Below are positions 22,784 to 30,754 of a stretch of DNA of 40,018 nt, piece after piece; position 1 is the stretch's first letter, and the number at the start of each line of letters is the position of its first letter. The notes below the pieces were generated by a model that worked only from the letters and a program-made list of their open reading frames with translations, had not been told where the DNA came from and did not search any database. Source of the DNA: Allorhizocola sp044869915 (GTDB lineage Bacteria; Actinomycetota; Actinomycetes; Mycobacteriales; Micromonosporaceae). The translations under genes and the position numbers were made by a program. The stretch is taken from the NCBI GenBank assembly GCA_044869915.1, contig JBIOYB010000242.1, positions 1-40,018 of the forward strand. The letters run 5' to 3'.

Positions 22784-23539
22784 CTAGTGCTCGGGTGGGA
22801 GACGGTAGACGGACACGTGGGACCGTGACTCGGCGGTGAATTCGGCTCCGGCCCAATCCGCATGCCGGGACTCCAGCTCGAATCCGGCCAGCTGCCCCAT
22901 GAGGTCAAGCTCGGCGGGCCAGATGTAGCGGTGTGGCGAGCGGGAGAGCCGGGCCTGCCGGTTGCCGAGTCTGTCCTCGTCGAACCGGAAGTGGTGTGAC
23001 ACAGCATGCTGGCGCAGCACATCGTAGGTGTCCAAGCCGATGTATCCGGGCTCGGCGTGCCACACTGTCGCCTGCTGCCCCGGCGGCAGCTTGCGCAGCT
23101 CGGGCACCCACAGCTCGATGACGAACCGCCCGCCCGGGGTCAGGTGGCGTGCGGCATTGCGGAAGCACGCGACCTGCTCGGCCTGGGTGAGCAGGTTGGA
23201 GATCGTGTTGAACACGAGATAGGCCAGCGAGTATTCGCCCGGAGCGACAGTGGTGGCCATGTCGCCGACGATGACCGGGATGGTCGCCTCGTCGGCCTTG
23301 GTCCGCAACTGCTCGACCATCGGCATGGACAACTCGATGCCGGTGACGGGCACTCCGCGCTCGGCGAGCGGGATGGCCACGCGGCCGGTCCCGATGGCAA
23401 ACTCGAGCGCCCGCCCGCCGCCCGCGAGCTCGGCCAGCCGGTCCACGGTGGGCCCCAAGACCTCGGGCGAGAACATGCCCGTGCCCGGTGTGTCGTAGCC
23501 CTGGGCGGCCTCGGTGTCCCAGATTTCGTCCTGTCGCAT
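22784..23539 (-). CDS. class I SAM-dependent methyltransferase
   Basis: This protein of about 251 aa has a Rossmann-type methyltransferase core: LEFAIGTGRVAIPLAERG (motif I), VTGIELSMPMVEQL (motif II), VIVGDMATTVAPGEYSLAYLVFNTISNLL (motifs III-IV) and LTPGGRFVIELWVPEL (post-motif). The later part (RYIWPAELDLMGQLAGFELESRHADW) is usual for small-molecule methyltransferases in actinobacteria. I start it at the ATG at 23539; a GTG at 23548 is possible, and both lie in a perfect 10-bp-arm inverted repeat. It is convergent with the Lnt-like gene. The substrate is unknown. Confidence 0.85.
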   Translation of the reverse strand: MRQDEIWDTEAAQGYDTPGTGMFSPEVLGPTVDRLAELAGGGRALEFAIGTGRVAIPLAERGVPVTGIELSMPMVEQLRTKADEATIPVIVGDMATTVAPGEYSLAYLVFNTISNLLTQAEQVACFRNAARHLTPGGRFVIELWVPELRKLPPGQQATVWHAEPGYIGLDTYDVLRQHAVSHHFRFDEDRLGNRQARLSRSPHRYIWPAELDLMGQLAGFELESRHADWAGAEFTAESRSHVSVYRLPPEH

Positions 23540-23565
23540 AGGCTCCACAATTGCCGTGGAGCCTA
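23539..23565. promoter_or_regulatory. 10-bp-arm inverted repeat at the methyltransferase start
   Basis: TAGGCTCCAC (23539-23548) pairs with GTGGAGCCTA (23556-23565) around a 7-nt loop. It encloses both candidate start codons and contains TAGGCT -10 boxes on each strand, so it may be an operator or a 5'-end hairpin. Confidence 0.55.
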
Positions 23566-23604
23566 CCCACCGTCCAATGATTAACGGCCGAGGAAAGGAT
23601 TCGC

Positions 23605-23847
23605 GTGCCTGAGATCCATCTGCTGCCCGATTCGGACTGCGAGTGGCCGGGATCGGAGGACGACGAGCCGGATGACGAGCAGGATGAGGAGTCCGAAGAC
23701 GACGGCGAGTCGCCCGAGGACGTGACCGTCATCGTGATCAGCGATGGGGAAGGTTCACCCGGCGAGGACGCGCCCCTGGTCTGGGCACCGGCACCGGACC
23801 CCGGCGAACTGCGCGAGATGTTGGCGGAGGATGGCGACGACTATTGA
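23605..23847 (+). CDS. small, strongly acidic protein of unknown function
   Basis: This 80-aa protein has a long Asp/Glu stretch (SEDDEPDDEQDEESEDDGE), a short hydrophobic strand (VTVIVISD) and an acidic tail (LREMLAEDGDDY). The GTG at 23605 has a good ribosome site, aggaaagga, 5 nt upstream, in contrast to most genes here. It lies between the divergent methyltransferase and the convergent GNAT gene. I do not recognise it; proteins of this composition can mimic DNA or bind metal, but that is inference only. Confidence 0.6.
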   Translation: MPEIHLLPDSDCEWPGSEDDEPDDEQDEESEDDGESPEDVTVIVISDGEGSPGEDAPLVWAPAPDPGELREMLAEDGDDY

Positions 23848-23857
23848 CGCGGCCGGT

Positions 23858-24463
23858 TCACAGCCCCAGGCCGAGATAGGTCAGCGGCCCCGGCTCCGGC
23901 ACGTCGATGACGTGCATGCCGATGCGGTCGTAGAAGGCCCGCGCGGCGGTGTTTTCGGTGACCATGCCCAGGTGCAGGGCGGGCACACCCGCCTCGCGCA
24001 ATGCCTGCGCCAAGCGGTCGATCAGCTTGCGGCCGTGGCCCTGCCGCTGATATGCGGGAAGCAGGTCGATGTGCAGGTGCGCCGGATAGCTCTCCAGCTC
24101 GGGCACGATCATCCGCTCGGGCTGGTGCAGCAGGCGCCGCATGACCTCGTCGGTCTGGATGGGCTCACGGGTCAGCGGCGGATAGCGGCCGGACACCAAC
24201 GGCAGCCACTCCTCGCGGAAGCGTTTGACGAACGTGGCCGTGTCGGCGGTGCCCAGGACATAGCCGGCCGGCCTGTCGTCGGCGTCGGCCAGGACGAAAG
24301 CGAACCGCGGCTCCAGATGGGCATAGGGAGCGGCGAAGATCTCCGGCAGGATCCCCGGGTCGCGATAGTGCGGGCGCGCATCCCCACCGTGGTGTGCGGT
24401 GAGGATGCATATCTCGTCGAGGGCCGCGCGGTCGCCGGGCCGATAGGGGCGGATGATCGTCAC
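23858..24463 (-). CDS. GNAT-family N-acetyltransferase
   Basis: This 201-aa protein begins with IIRPYRPGDRAALDEICILTA and has the GNAT motif A in LHIDLLPAYQRQGHGRKLIDRLAQALRE (the Q-x-x-G-x-G/A acetyl-CoA loop), then LGMVTENTAARAFYDRIGMHV (motif B). It resembles acetyltransferases found with glycoside utilisation genes. The GTG at 24463 follows TAGCTT (complement of 24471-24476) by 7 nt, so it should have its own leaderless transcript; that box overlaps the stop codon of the sugar permease. It may acetylate a sugar or amino sugar (inference). Confidence 0.82.
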   Translation of the reverse strand: MTIIRPYRPGDRAALDEICILTAHHGGDARPHYRDPGILPEIFAAPYAHLEPRFAFVLADADDRPAGYVLGTADTATFVKRFREEWLPLVSGRYPPLTREPIQTDEVMRRLLHQPERMIVPELESYPAHLHIDLLPAYQRQGHGRKLIDRLAQALREAGVPALHLGMVTENTAARAFYDRIGMHVIDVPEPGPLTYLGLGL

Positions 24464-24473
24464 GCGATCCAAG

Positions 24474-25286
24474 CTAGCCCTTCACCGCGCCGGTCGCGAG
24501 GCCCCCGATGAGCTGGCGTTCTGCTATGGCGTAGAAGGCAAGCGCCGGCACCATCGACAGGGTGACGTAGGCCAGCACACGGGCGGTGTCCACCGAGTAT
24601 TGACTCTTGAACTGTTGCACCCCAACGGGAAGCGTCCAGAAGTCGGGATCGTTGAACACCACCAGGGGCAGGAAGAAGTTGTTCCAGCTGGCCACGATCG
24701 CGAGCACCGACACGGTGGCGAGCGCCGGCTTGGCCATCGGCAGCAGGATGCGCCAGAAGAAGCCAAACCGGCCGCACCCGTCGATGATCGCTGACTCCTC
24801 GATCTCGGCCGGGATGGCGCGGAAGAACGAGCGCAGCACGACGATCGTGACCGGCAGCCCGAACGCCGCCTGTGGCAGGATCACGCCCAGCGGGTTGTCC
24901 AGCAGCCCCAAGGAGCGTAAGAGGATGAACAGCGGCAGGATCGCGACCGCGAACGGGAACATGAGCCCGAGCGCAAAGAGCGTGAACATGAACTCGCGCC
25001 CGCGGAAGGCGAAGCGCGCGAACACATACGCGGCCAGGGCGGAGAAGCCGACGACGATCAGCGTGGTGGCGAGCGCGATGAGCGTGCTGTTGCCGAGCTG
25101 TTGCCAGAACACGCCGCTGCCCAGGATGTCGGTGTAGTTGGCCGGCACCCACGGATCGGGGATGCCCAGCGGGTTGACCGACAACTGGCCGTTGTCCTTG
25201 AACCCGCCGAGCACGCCGAACCCGATCGGTACCACAATAAGAGCACCGACCACGATCGAAACCGCATGCAACACAAGCTTTTTCAT
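24474..25286 (-). CDS. carbohydrate ABC transporter permease, CUT1 MalG-like
   Basis: This 270-aa inner-membrane permease has six helices and the EAA loop EIEESAIIDGCGRFGFFWRILLPMAKPAL that contacts the ATPase. The start (LVLHAVSIVVGALIVVPIGFGVLGGFKD) and the WVPANYTDIL segment are typical for MalG-type partners. Its ATG overlaps the stop codon of the first permease by 4 nt (ATGA), so the two are co-translated. No ATPase gene is present; actinomycete CUT1 systems often share one MsiK-type ATPase. The nearby xylanases suggest xylo-oligosaccharides as substrate. Confidence 0.92.
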   Translation of the reverse strand: MKKLVLHAVSIVVGALIVVPIGFGVLGGFKDNGQLSVNPLGIPDPWVPANYTDILGSGVFWQQLGNSTLIALATTLIVVGFSALAAYVFARFAFRGREFMFTLFALGLMFPFAVAILPLFILLRSLGLLDNPLGVILPQAAFGLPVTIVVLRSFFRAIPAEIEESAIIDGCGRFGFFWRILLPMAKPALATVSVLAIVASWNNFFLPLVVFNDPDFWTLPVGVQQFKSQYSVDTARVLAYVTLSMVPALAFYAIAERQLIGGLATGAVKG

Positions 25287-26149
25287 CGCGAGGTCACCGC
25301 TCCCTCAAGGTCGCGCTTGAGCACGTAGCGCTGATAAAGCAGGGCGAACACGAGGCTGATCACGAACATGGCGATGCTGATCGCGCTGGCGTAGCCCACC
25401 TCGAAGCGCTTGAATCCATATTGGAACATCGTGACGGCCATGACCTCCGAGGAGTGGATGGGGCCGCCTCCGGTCAAGACCCAGACCATGTCAAACAATT
25501 GGATGGTACCGATGACGCTCAAAAAGATCGTGAGGCGGATCGTCGGTCCTAGCAATGGCAGGGTGATGTGCCGGAAGGTCTGCCACGGCCCGGCGCCGTC
25601 GGTCTGGGCGGCCTCATGCAGCTCGCGCGGGATGTTCTGCCGGCCCGCCAGATAAAGGATCATGTGCAGTCCGAAGTACTTCCACGAGATCACGAGGAAC
25701 AGGGCGAAGAGCACCATGTCGGGGTCGGCCAGCCACAGCACGTTGTCGAACAGACCCTGGGTCGGCGACAGCACCATCGTGAACAGCACGCCGGTGGTCA
25801 CCTCGGACAGCACGTAGGGCGCGAAGAACAGCAGCCGGTAGATGGCCCGTCCGCGCAGCTTCTGGTTGAGCAGCAGGGCCAGTCCCAGGGCCATCGGCAG
25901 CTGCACGCCGATCGACAGTCCAATCAGGATCAGCCCGCGCTCCAGGTCGCCGAGGAACGTCTCGTCGCCGAGCATCCGCACGAAGTTGTCGAGGCCGACG
26001 AAGTTTTGCGGCAGCCCGAAACCGTTCCACTTGAACAGGCTCGTGTAGGCCGCGACCCCGATCGGCGCCAGCACGAGCAACAGGAACAGGATCAGGGCCG
26101 GCAGCATGAACAGCAGTGCCACCGGCCCGGATCCCGAGCGCTTCTTCAC
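25283..26149 (-). CDS. carbohydrate ABC transporter permease, CUT1 MalF-like
   Basis: This 288-aa permease begins VKKRSGSGPVALLFMLPALILFLLL and has six membrane helices and the EAA loop ELHEAAQTDGAGPWQTFRHITLPLLGPT. I choose the GTG at 26149, 7 nt after the binding-protein stop codon, because upstream in-frame sequence is the shadow of that gene. With the preceding binding protein and the following MalG-like permease it forms a classical CUT1 importer order. Expression should follow the operator-controlled promoter upstream of the binding protein. Confidence 0.92.
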   Translation of the reverse strand: MKKRSGSGPVALLFMLPALILFLLLVLAPIGVAAYTSLFKWNGFGLPQNFVGLDNFVRMLGDETFLGDLERGLILIGLSIGVQLPMALGLALLLNQKLRGRAIYRLLFFAPYVLSEVTTGVLFTMVLSPTQGLFDNVLWLADPDMVLFALFLVISWKYFGLHMILYLAGRQNIPRELHEAAQTDGAGPWQTFRHITLPLLGPTIRLTIFLSVIGTIQLFDMVWVLTGGGPIHSSEVMAVTMFQYGFKRFEVGYASAISIAMFVISLVFALLYQRYVLKRDLEGAVTSR

Positions 26150-26156
26150 CTGAGGC

Positions 26157-27446
26157 TCACTGGCTCTTGGCCGTCTTGGTGATGGCCGCGGCCACCGCCT
26201 CGGGTGTGGCCTTGCCCGCGACGAGCTCCGCGACGCTGTCGTTGACCTGCTGCCCCACGGCCGGCGGGTATGCCTGGTCGAGGTAGAGCTGGAAGCCCGT
26301 CGCCGTGGCAAGCGATTTGGCGACGGTGGCCAGGTTGGCGTCCTTGATCGCGTCCTCGGCGCCCTTGGTCACCGGCAGCACGGCTCCCGTCGCGGTCGCC
26401 TTGCGCTGGCTGTCGACGCTCAGCAGGAACTTCACGAAGTCGACCGCGGCGGCCGGTGCGTTTTTGCCGATGGCGAAGCCGTTGCCGCCGCCGAACGCGT
26501 CGGTCGCCTTGCCCTTGCCGCCGGAGACGGACGGGAACGGGAAGAAGCCGAGCTTGTCGCCGAGCCCTTCCTTGTTGGCGGACTGGGCCTTCTCCACGGA
26601 AGGCGCCCACTGGCCCATCAGCTCCATGGCGGCCTGGCCGTTGCCCACGGCGGCGGCCTGCCCGTCGGGCGTGTCATATTTGGCGGCCAGGAAGCCTTTT
26701 TGGAACGGCTGCAGGTCGATCAGGGTCTTGAGGTGCGCGCCGGCCTGCACGAAGTCGGGCTTGTCGAACGAGCCGTCCTTGGCCGCCTGCTTGAGCGTGT
26801 CCAGGCCACCGACACGCATCGCCAGGTAGGCCCAGTAGAAGTGCGCGGGCCACTTGTCCGCGCCCGCCAGACCAATGGGCGTCAGCCCGGCGGTCTTGAG
26901 CTTGCCGACCACGGTCAGGAACTCGTCCCAAGTGGACGGTGGGGCGGTGATGCTCGCCTTGGTGAACAGCTCTTTGTTGTACCAGAAACCGACCATCCCG
27001 ATGTCGAACGGAATGCCGTATTGCTTGCCGTCGATCTGGTAGGGCTGCAGTGCCGCCGGCGTGATCGTGTTGGTCCACGAGGACACGTCGGCCGTGATGT
27101 CCTTGACCAGACCCGCGTCCGCCTGTTGCTTGAGGACGCCGCCGCCCCACGAGTGGAAGATGTCCGGCGGGTTGCCGGCCTGGGTCACCGTGGTGAGCTT
27201 GGATTTGAACGCCTCGTTCTCGTACGGCGTAATGACGATCTTCACGTTGCTGTGCGTGGACTCATACTCCTTGGCGAGCTCGGCCCACTTGGTCAGCATC
27301 GGGTCGGTGTTGGAGATGTGCCACCAGTTGATGGTGGCTGGTCCGTCGCTAGGGGTGTTGCTCTCCCCGGAGCAGCTGGGCAGCAGCATCGAGGCGGCGC
27401 CGGCACCGGCCAGCCCCAGTAGCGATCGGCGGTTCAGAACAGTCAT
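26157..27446 (-). CDS. extracellular sugar-binding lipoprotein of the CUT1 importer
   Basis: This 429-aa protein has a Tat-type signal (NRRSLLGLAG) and a lipobox LLPSC with the lipidated cysteine at residue 25. The mature part is a cluster-B solute-binding protein: INWWHISNTDPMLTKWAELAKEYE, GNPPDIFHSWGGG and YGIPFDIGMVGFWYNKELF. It would catch an oligosaccharide at the outer face of the membrane and pass it to the two permeases. The ATG at 27446 has gagaggg 7 nt upstream. The promoter region shows TTGACG and TAACGT boxes and two palindromes, so LacI control is likely. With two xylanases nearby, xylo-oligosaccharides are the best guess. Confidence 0.9.
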   Translation of the reverse strand: MTVLNRRSLLGLAGAGAASMLLPSCSGESNTPSDGPATINWWHISNTDPMLTKWAELAKEYESTHSNVKIVITPYENEAFKSKLTTVTQAGNPPDIFHSWGGGVLKQQADAGLVKDITADVSSWTNTITPAALQPYQIDGKQYGIPFDIGMVGFWYNKELFTKASITAPPSTWDEFLTVVGKLKTAGLTPIGLAGADKWPAHFYWAYLAMRVGGLDTLKQAAKDGSFDKPDFVQAGAHLKTLIDLQPFQKGFLAAKYDTPDGQAAAVGNGQAAMELMGQWAPSVEKAQSANKEGLGDKLGFFPFPSVSGGKGKATDAFGGGNGFAIGKNAPAAAVDFVKFLLSVDSQRKATATGAVLPVTKGAEDAIKDANLATVAKSLATATGFQLYLDQAYPPAVGQQVNDSVAELVAGKATPEAVAAAITKTAKSQ

Positions 27447-27470
27447 GAGCCGTCCCTCTCAGGTCCGGAT

Positions 27471-27538
27471 CCGAAACTTTCTGGGGAACTCCGATAATTA
27501 TCGGTCGCACGTTACGTGGCGATTACGGGCCGCGTCAA
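27471..27538 (-). promoter_or_regulatory. promoter and two operator-like sites of the sugar importer operon
   Basis: On the minus strand TTGACG (27533-27538), an 18-nt spacer and TAACGT (27509-27514) form the promoter. The perfect 14-bp palindrome CCGATAATTATCGG (27491-27504) covers the expected start of transcription, and CCGAAACTTTCTGG (27471-27484), close to the LacI-gene operator, lies just downstream. Confidence 0.7.
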
Positions 27539-27586
27539 GGGTGTGGCGCGACCGTTACGCAGTTGCCGCTTCCGTCACTTCGTGCA

Positions 27587-27620
27587 GGTGGGGTCAGGCT
27601 TTCCTTGGCCTGACCCCACC
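27587..27620. terminator. strong 13-bp-stem hairpin after the large xylanase gene
   Basis: GGTGGGGTCAGGC pairs perfectly with GCCTGACCCCACC around an 8-nt loop. It lies 87 bp past the xylanase stop codon and before the importer promoter. It has no U-tract, as is common for actinomycete stem-only terminators. Confidence 0.75.
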
Positions 27621-27706
27621 GGTTTGGCCACGCGGGAAACGTCGACTCGGTTGACCCGATCTCGACGGCCCGCCGAGGCCGGGCAGCACCGGTCAATCGC
27701 CGAAAG

Positions 27707-29377
27707 TTACGACGCCGTGCAGGTGTATCCCGACGGGACCGCGGTGTTGCCGCTCGGGCGGCTCACCTGGAAGCCGAATGTGGTCGACTGCCCGGCGCCG
27801 AGGTTGCCGTTGTAGCCCGCATTGCGCGCGGTCACGGCACCGGAAGTGGGCGCGATGGTGGCGTTCCACTGGCCGGTGAGGGTGTGCCCGCTCGGGAGCG
27901 TGAACGTGACCGTCCACCCGGTGATCGCGCTCGTGCCGGTGTTGGTGACCGTCACGGGTTGGACCACATAGCCGCCTTGCCACTGGGTTTGGACCGTGGC
28001 GACCGCCGTGCATCCGCCACCGCCCGGGTTGCCCGGCAGGGTGGTGACGTTGACCGTGGCGGAGTTGGCCGACGTGTTGCCGGCCGCGTCGCGGGCGCGC
28101 ACGGCGAACTGGTAGGCCGTGGCGGGCGTCAGCCCAGTGACGGTCGTCGACGTGCCGGTCACGGTGTTGGTGACGGCGCCGTTGCGGATGATGTCGTAGC
28201 CGGTCACGCCCACATTGTCGGTCGACGGTTGCCACGAGAGGCTGACGCTGTTGGATGTCACGCCCGAGGCCGTCAGGCCGGTGGGTGTGCTCGGCGGCGT
28301 CGGATCGACCGGCCCCCCGCCGTCGAGCGCGTTGTGCACGGCCGTGTAGGCGGGCTTCTGGCCGTAGTTGGCGTCGTAGATGAGCGCGTCGCCCTGACCG
28401 CTGAACGTGCTGGGCACCCACGAGTACTTGTCTGTGAAGCCCCAGATCGTCACGCCCGCGCACGCGGTCGACTGCAGGCAGCCGTTGAGGATCGTTGTGT
28501 AGTACTGGTTCTGCGTGCTGATTTCGTTGGCGTCGGCGGGGAGCGGGATCCGCACGTCCAGTTCGGTGATGCGCACCTGCACACCGAGCGCCGCGAAGCG
28601 GGCGATGTTTTGCGTGTACTGGCCCGGGAATCCAAATTGGACGCCGAGGTGGGCCTGGAAGCCGACGCAGTCGACGGGGACGTTCTGGGCGCGCAGCTGC
28701 TGCACGAGGTTGTACATGGCCGTGCTCTTGGCGTTGATGCCCTCGACGTTGAAGTCGTTGATGCACAGGCGGGCGTCGGGGTCGGCCGCCCGGGCAAACC
28801 GGAAGGCGTCAGCGATGTAGGTCTGGCCCATGGCATTGAGCCAGAAGCTTTGGCGGAAGCTGCCGTCCTCGTTGAAGACCTCGTTGACGACGTCCCACGA
28901 CTCGACGATCGGGTTGCCGGCCCAGCGGCCGACGACGCGCGTGATGTGGTCCTGCATGGCGGTGCGCATGGCCGTGCCGCTCAGGCCCTGGACCCAGCCG
29001 GGGGTCTGGCTGTGCCACACGAGCGTGTGCCCGTGCACGCGCTGGCTGTTGGCCTGGGCAAACGCGACCACCTGGTCGGCCTGGGTGAAGGTGAAGTTGT
29101 TGTCGGACGGCTCGGTGGCATCCCATTTCATCGCGTTTTCCGCGGTGACCTGGTTGAACTCGGCGGCAGCCACGTTTCGGTATGCCGCTTCGTTGGCGAG
29201 CGGGTTGGAGCCGGTTGTGGCCGCGGCGTAGCCGATGAACTTGCCCCGCGTGGCCGCGTGTGTGCGCAGCGGACCGCTGGCCAGGGCCGGCTCGGCGCCG
29301 GTGACTATCGCGACCGCGAACCCGGCGAGTAACGTCAGCACCGCTAATGGCACCAACTGTCTGGATGGGACGGACAT
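27707..29377 (-). CDS. secreted endo-1,4-beta-xylanase, GH10-FN3-CBM2
   Basis: This 556-aa secreted enzyme has a signal peptide (VPLAVLTLLAGFAVAIVTG), a GH10 catalytic domain (about 38-352), a fibronectin-III module (about 365-447) and a C-terminal CBM2 (about 456-556, with conserved Trp and flanking Cys). The acid/base is E166 in WDVVNEVF and the nucleophile E272 in ITELDV, so it should cut xylan with retention. CBM2 binds cellulose or xylan. The ATG at 29377 has gggagg 8 nt upstream. A CebR-like box overlaps its promoter. It is close in layout to streptomycete XlnA-type xylanases. Confidence 0.95.
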   Translation of the reverse strand: MSVPSRQLVPLAVLTLLAGFAVAIVTGAEPALASGPLRTHAATRGKFIGYAAATTGSNPLANEAAYRNVAAAEFNQVTAENAMKWDATEPSDNNFTFTQADQVVAFAQANSQRVHGHTLVWHSQTPGWVQGLSGTAMRTAMQDHITRVVGRWAGNPIVESWDVVNEVFNEDGSFRQSFWLNAMGQTYIADAFRFARAADPDARLCINDFNVEGINAKSTAMYNLVQQLRAQNVPVDCVGFQAHLGVQFGFPGQYTQNIARFAALGVQVRITELDVRIPLPADANEISTQNQYYTTILNGCLQSTACAGVTIWGFTDKYSWVPSTFSGQGDALIYDANYGQKPAYTAVHNALDGGGPVDPTPPSTPTGLTASGVTSNSVSLSWQPSTDNVGVTGYDIIRNGAVTNTVTGTSTTVTGLTPATAYQFAVRARDAAGNTSANSATVNVTTLPGNPGGGGCTAVATVQTQWQGGYVVQPVTVTNTGTSAITGWTVTFTLPSGHTLTGQWNATIAPTSGAVTARNAGYNGNLGAGQSTTFGFQVSRPSGNTAVPSGYTCTAS

Positions 29378-29408
29378 TTTGGGACCTCCCTTGATGGGGC
29401 AACATCGA

Positions 29409-29450
29409 TGGAAGCGCTCCCATTGTCCGGGCGCACGTGGCCTGCGTCAA
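29409..29450 (-). promoter_or_regulatory. xylanase promoter with CebR-like operator
   Basis: On the minus strand TTGACG (29445-29450), a 17-nt spacer and GACAAT (29422-29427) make a good promoter. TGGaAGCGCTCCCA (29409-29422) differs by one base from the CebR box TGGGAGCGCTCCCA known in Streptomyces and would cover the transcription start. Confidence 0.75.
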
Positions 29451-29527
29451 CGCGCTACCGGAAGTTCTCGACTGCCGGTCGGCTAGCGAGCTCCCGGGTC
29501 ACTCTCGGAAAACCCGTGCCTCCGGCG

Positions 29528-29545
29528 GGAGACCTCAGAGTCTCC
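29528..29545. terminator. hairpin downstream of the lacI-type gene
   Basis: GGAGAC (29528-29533) pairs with GTCTCC (29540-29545) around a 6-nt loop, 27 bp past the regulator stop codon on the minus strand. It is short, so the call is tentative. Confidence 0.4.
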
Positions 29546-29571
29546 GGGAAGAACTGGGGAAGCCCGCGCTT

Positions 29572-30597
29572 TTAGCCAACGGCCTTTGGTGGGGCGGTGC
29601 TGTCGCGGATGACTAGCTCGGTGGCCAGCTCGATGCGCGGGCTCTCGATCTTTTCGCCCTGGGCGAGGCGCAGGATCGTGCGTGCGGCGAGCAGGCCCAT
29701 CTCGGCCAGTGGCTGGCGCACCGTGGTCAGCGGGGGCGACGACCAGCGGACCTCGGGGAGGTCGTCGAAGCCGATGACGCTGACGTCGTCGGGCACGCGC
29801 AGGCCGCGCTGGCGCACGGCTTCGTAGACGCCCAAGGCCATCTGGTCGCTGGAGGCGAAGATCGCGCTGGGCGGGTTGGGCATGGCCAGCAGCGAGCTGC
29901 CGCCCGTGAAGCCGGACTCATGGTAGAAGTCGCCCTCGCGGACGAGCTCCTCCTGGACCGGGATGCCCGCGGCCTCGAGCGCCGCGCGGTAGCCGTCCAT
30001 GCGTGCGCGGCTGCACAGCAGCCTCGGCAGGCCCGCGATGAAGCCGATGCGGCGGTGGCCCAGCGAGATCAGGTATTCGGTGGCGCGCAGGCCGCCGGTC
30101 CAGTTGGCCGCGCCGACCGTGGGCACGTCGAGCGAGGGCACGCCCGCGGGGTCGACGACCACGACGGGCACGTTGAGCCGGCGCAGCTCGGCATGCAGCG
30201 GCGGGGCCAGGTCGGACAGCACGAGGATGACGCCGTCGCTGGCCCGCGCGCGCAGGTTTTGCATCCACTGCCGGGTCGGTGCCGACCGCCGGTGGATGGC
30301 CGACACGACCGTGCCGATGCCCGATGAGTGGGCGACCTCTTCGACGCCCCGGATGATCTCGACTGCCCACGGGCTGTCCAGATCATTGAACACCAGGTCA
30401 ATCAGGCTCGCGGTCATGGACGGCCGGGACGAGCGCCTGCGGTAGTCGTGCTGGGTCAGCAGCTCCTCGACCCGCTGCCGCGTGCCGGGTGCGACGTCGG
30501 ATCGGCCGTTGATGACCCGCGAAACCGTGGGCACGGACACGCCCGCCTCGCGCGCGATCGCGGCGATGGTTACCTTGCGCTCTTCGTCGATGGCCAC
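29572..30597 (-). CDS. LacI-family transcriptional regulator of the xylan locus
   Basis: This 341-aa protein has a LacI HTH (VTIAAIAREAGVSVPTVSRVINGRSDV, residues 9-35), the hinge region, and a periplasmic-binding-type ligand domain ending SVIGFDDLPEVRWSSPPLTTVRQPL. The GTG at 30597 has ggaggg 6 nt upstream. Its promoter (-10 TAGGCT, complement of 30631-30636) is overlapped by CCGAAAGTTTCGG, so it probably represses itself. Similar sites at the importer promoter suggest the same regulator controls uptake. It lies between the two xylanase genes. The inducer is probably a xylo-oligosaccharide (inference). It is less likely to be CebR itself, as no CebR box is near its own promoter. Confidence 0.9.
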   Translation of the reverse strand: MAIDEERKVTIAAIAREAGVSVPTVSRVINGRSDVAPGTRQRVEELLTQHDYRRRSSRPSMTASLIDLVFNDLDSPWAVEIIRGVEEVAHSSGIGTVVSAIHRRSAPTRQWMQNLRARASDGVILVLSDLAPPLHAELRRLNVPVVVVDPAGVPSLDVPTVGAANWTGGLRATEYLISLGHRRIGFIAGLPRLLCSRARMDGYRAALEAAGIPVQEELVREGDFYHESGFTGGSSLLAMPNPPSAIFASSDQMALGVYEAVRQRGLRVPDDVSVIGFDDLPEVRWSSPPLTTVRQPLAEMGLLAARTILRLAQGEKIESPRIELATELVIRDSTAPPKAVG

Positions 30598-30639
30598 CGC
30601 ATTCCCTCCAAGTGCGTGAACCTGGGGTTCAGCCTACGT

Positions 30640-30652
30640 CCGAAAGTTTCGG
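30640..30652. promoter_or_regulatory. palindromic operator CCGAAAGTTTCGG
   Basis: A perfect 13-bp palindrome with one central base lies between lacI and the second xylanase gene, just upstream of the lacI -10. Its CGAAA-N-TTTCG core also occurs with changes at 27471-27484 and resembles CGAAA-type sites reported for streptomycete xylanase genes (from memory). Confidence 0.7.
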
Positions 30653-30676
30653 TCGCGTACCCCCGACTGTAGAGGG

Positions 30677-30705
30677 TTGACCGCCGGACGTGTTGGCTTT
30701 ACCTT
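30677..30705 (+). promoter_or_regulatory. promoter of the second xylanase gene
   Basis: TTGACC (30677-30682) and TACCTT (30700-30705) are spaced by 17 nt. Between the start of transcription and the ribosome site lie two cggaaat repeats and GAAATTTC (30732-30739), a possible weak operator. Confidence 0.65.
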
Positions 30706-30754
30706 TCCAGACAACTAACGGAAATGTTCCGGAAATTTCGACGGAAGGAACCCG

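Noticed and set aside
27884..29332. 482-codon plus-strand frame opposite the large xylanase
   Set aside because: It is the complement of a well-supported GH10-FN3-CBM2 gene and contains no recognisable motif.
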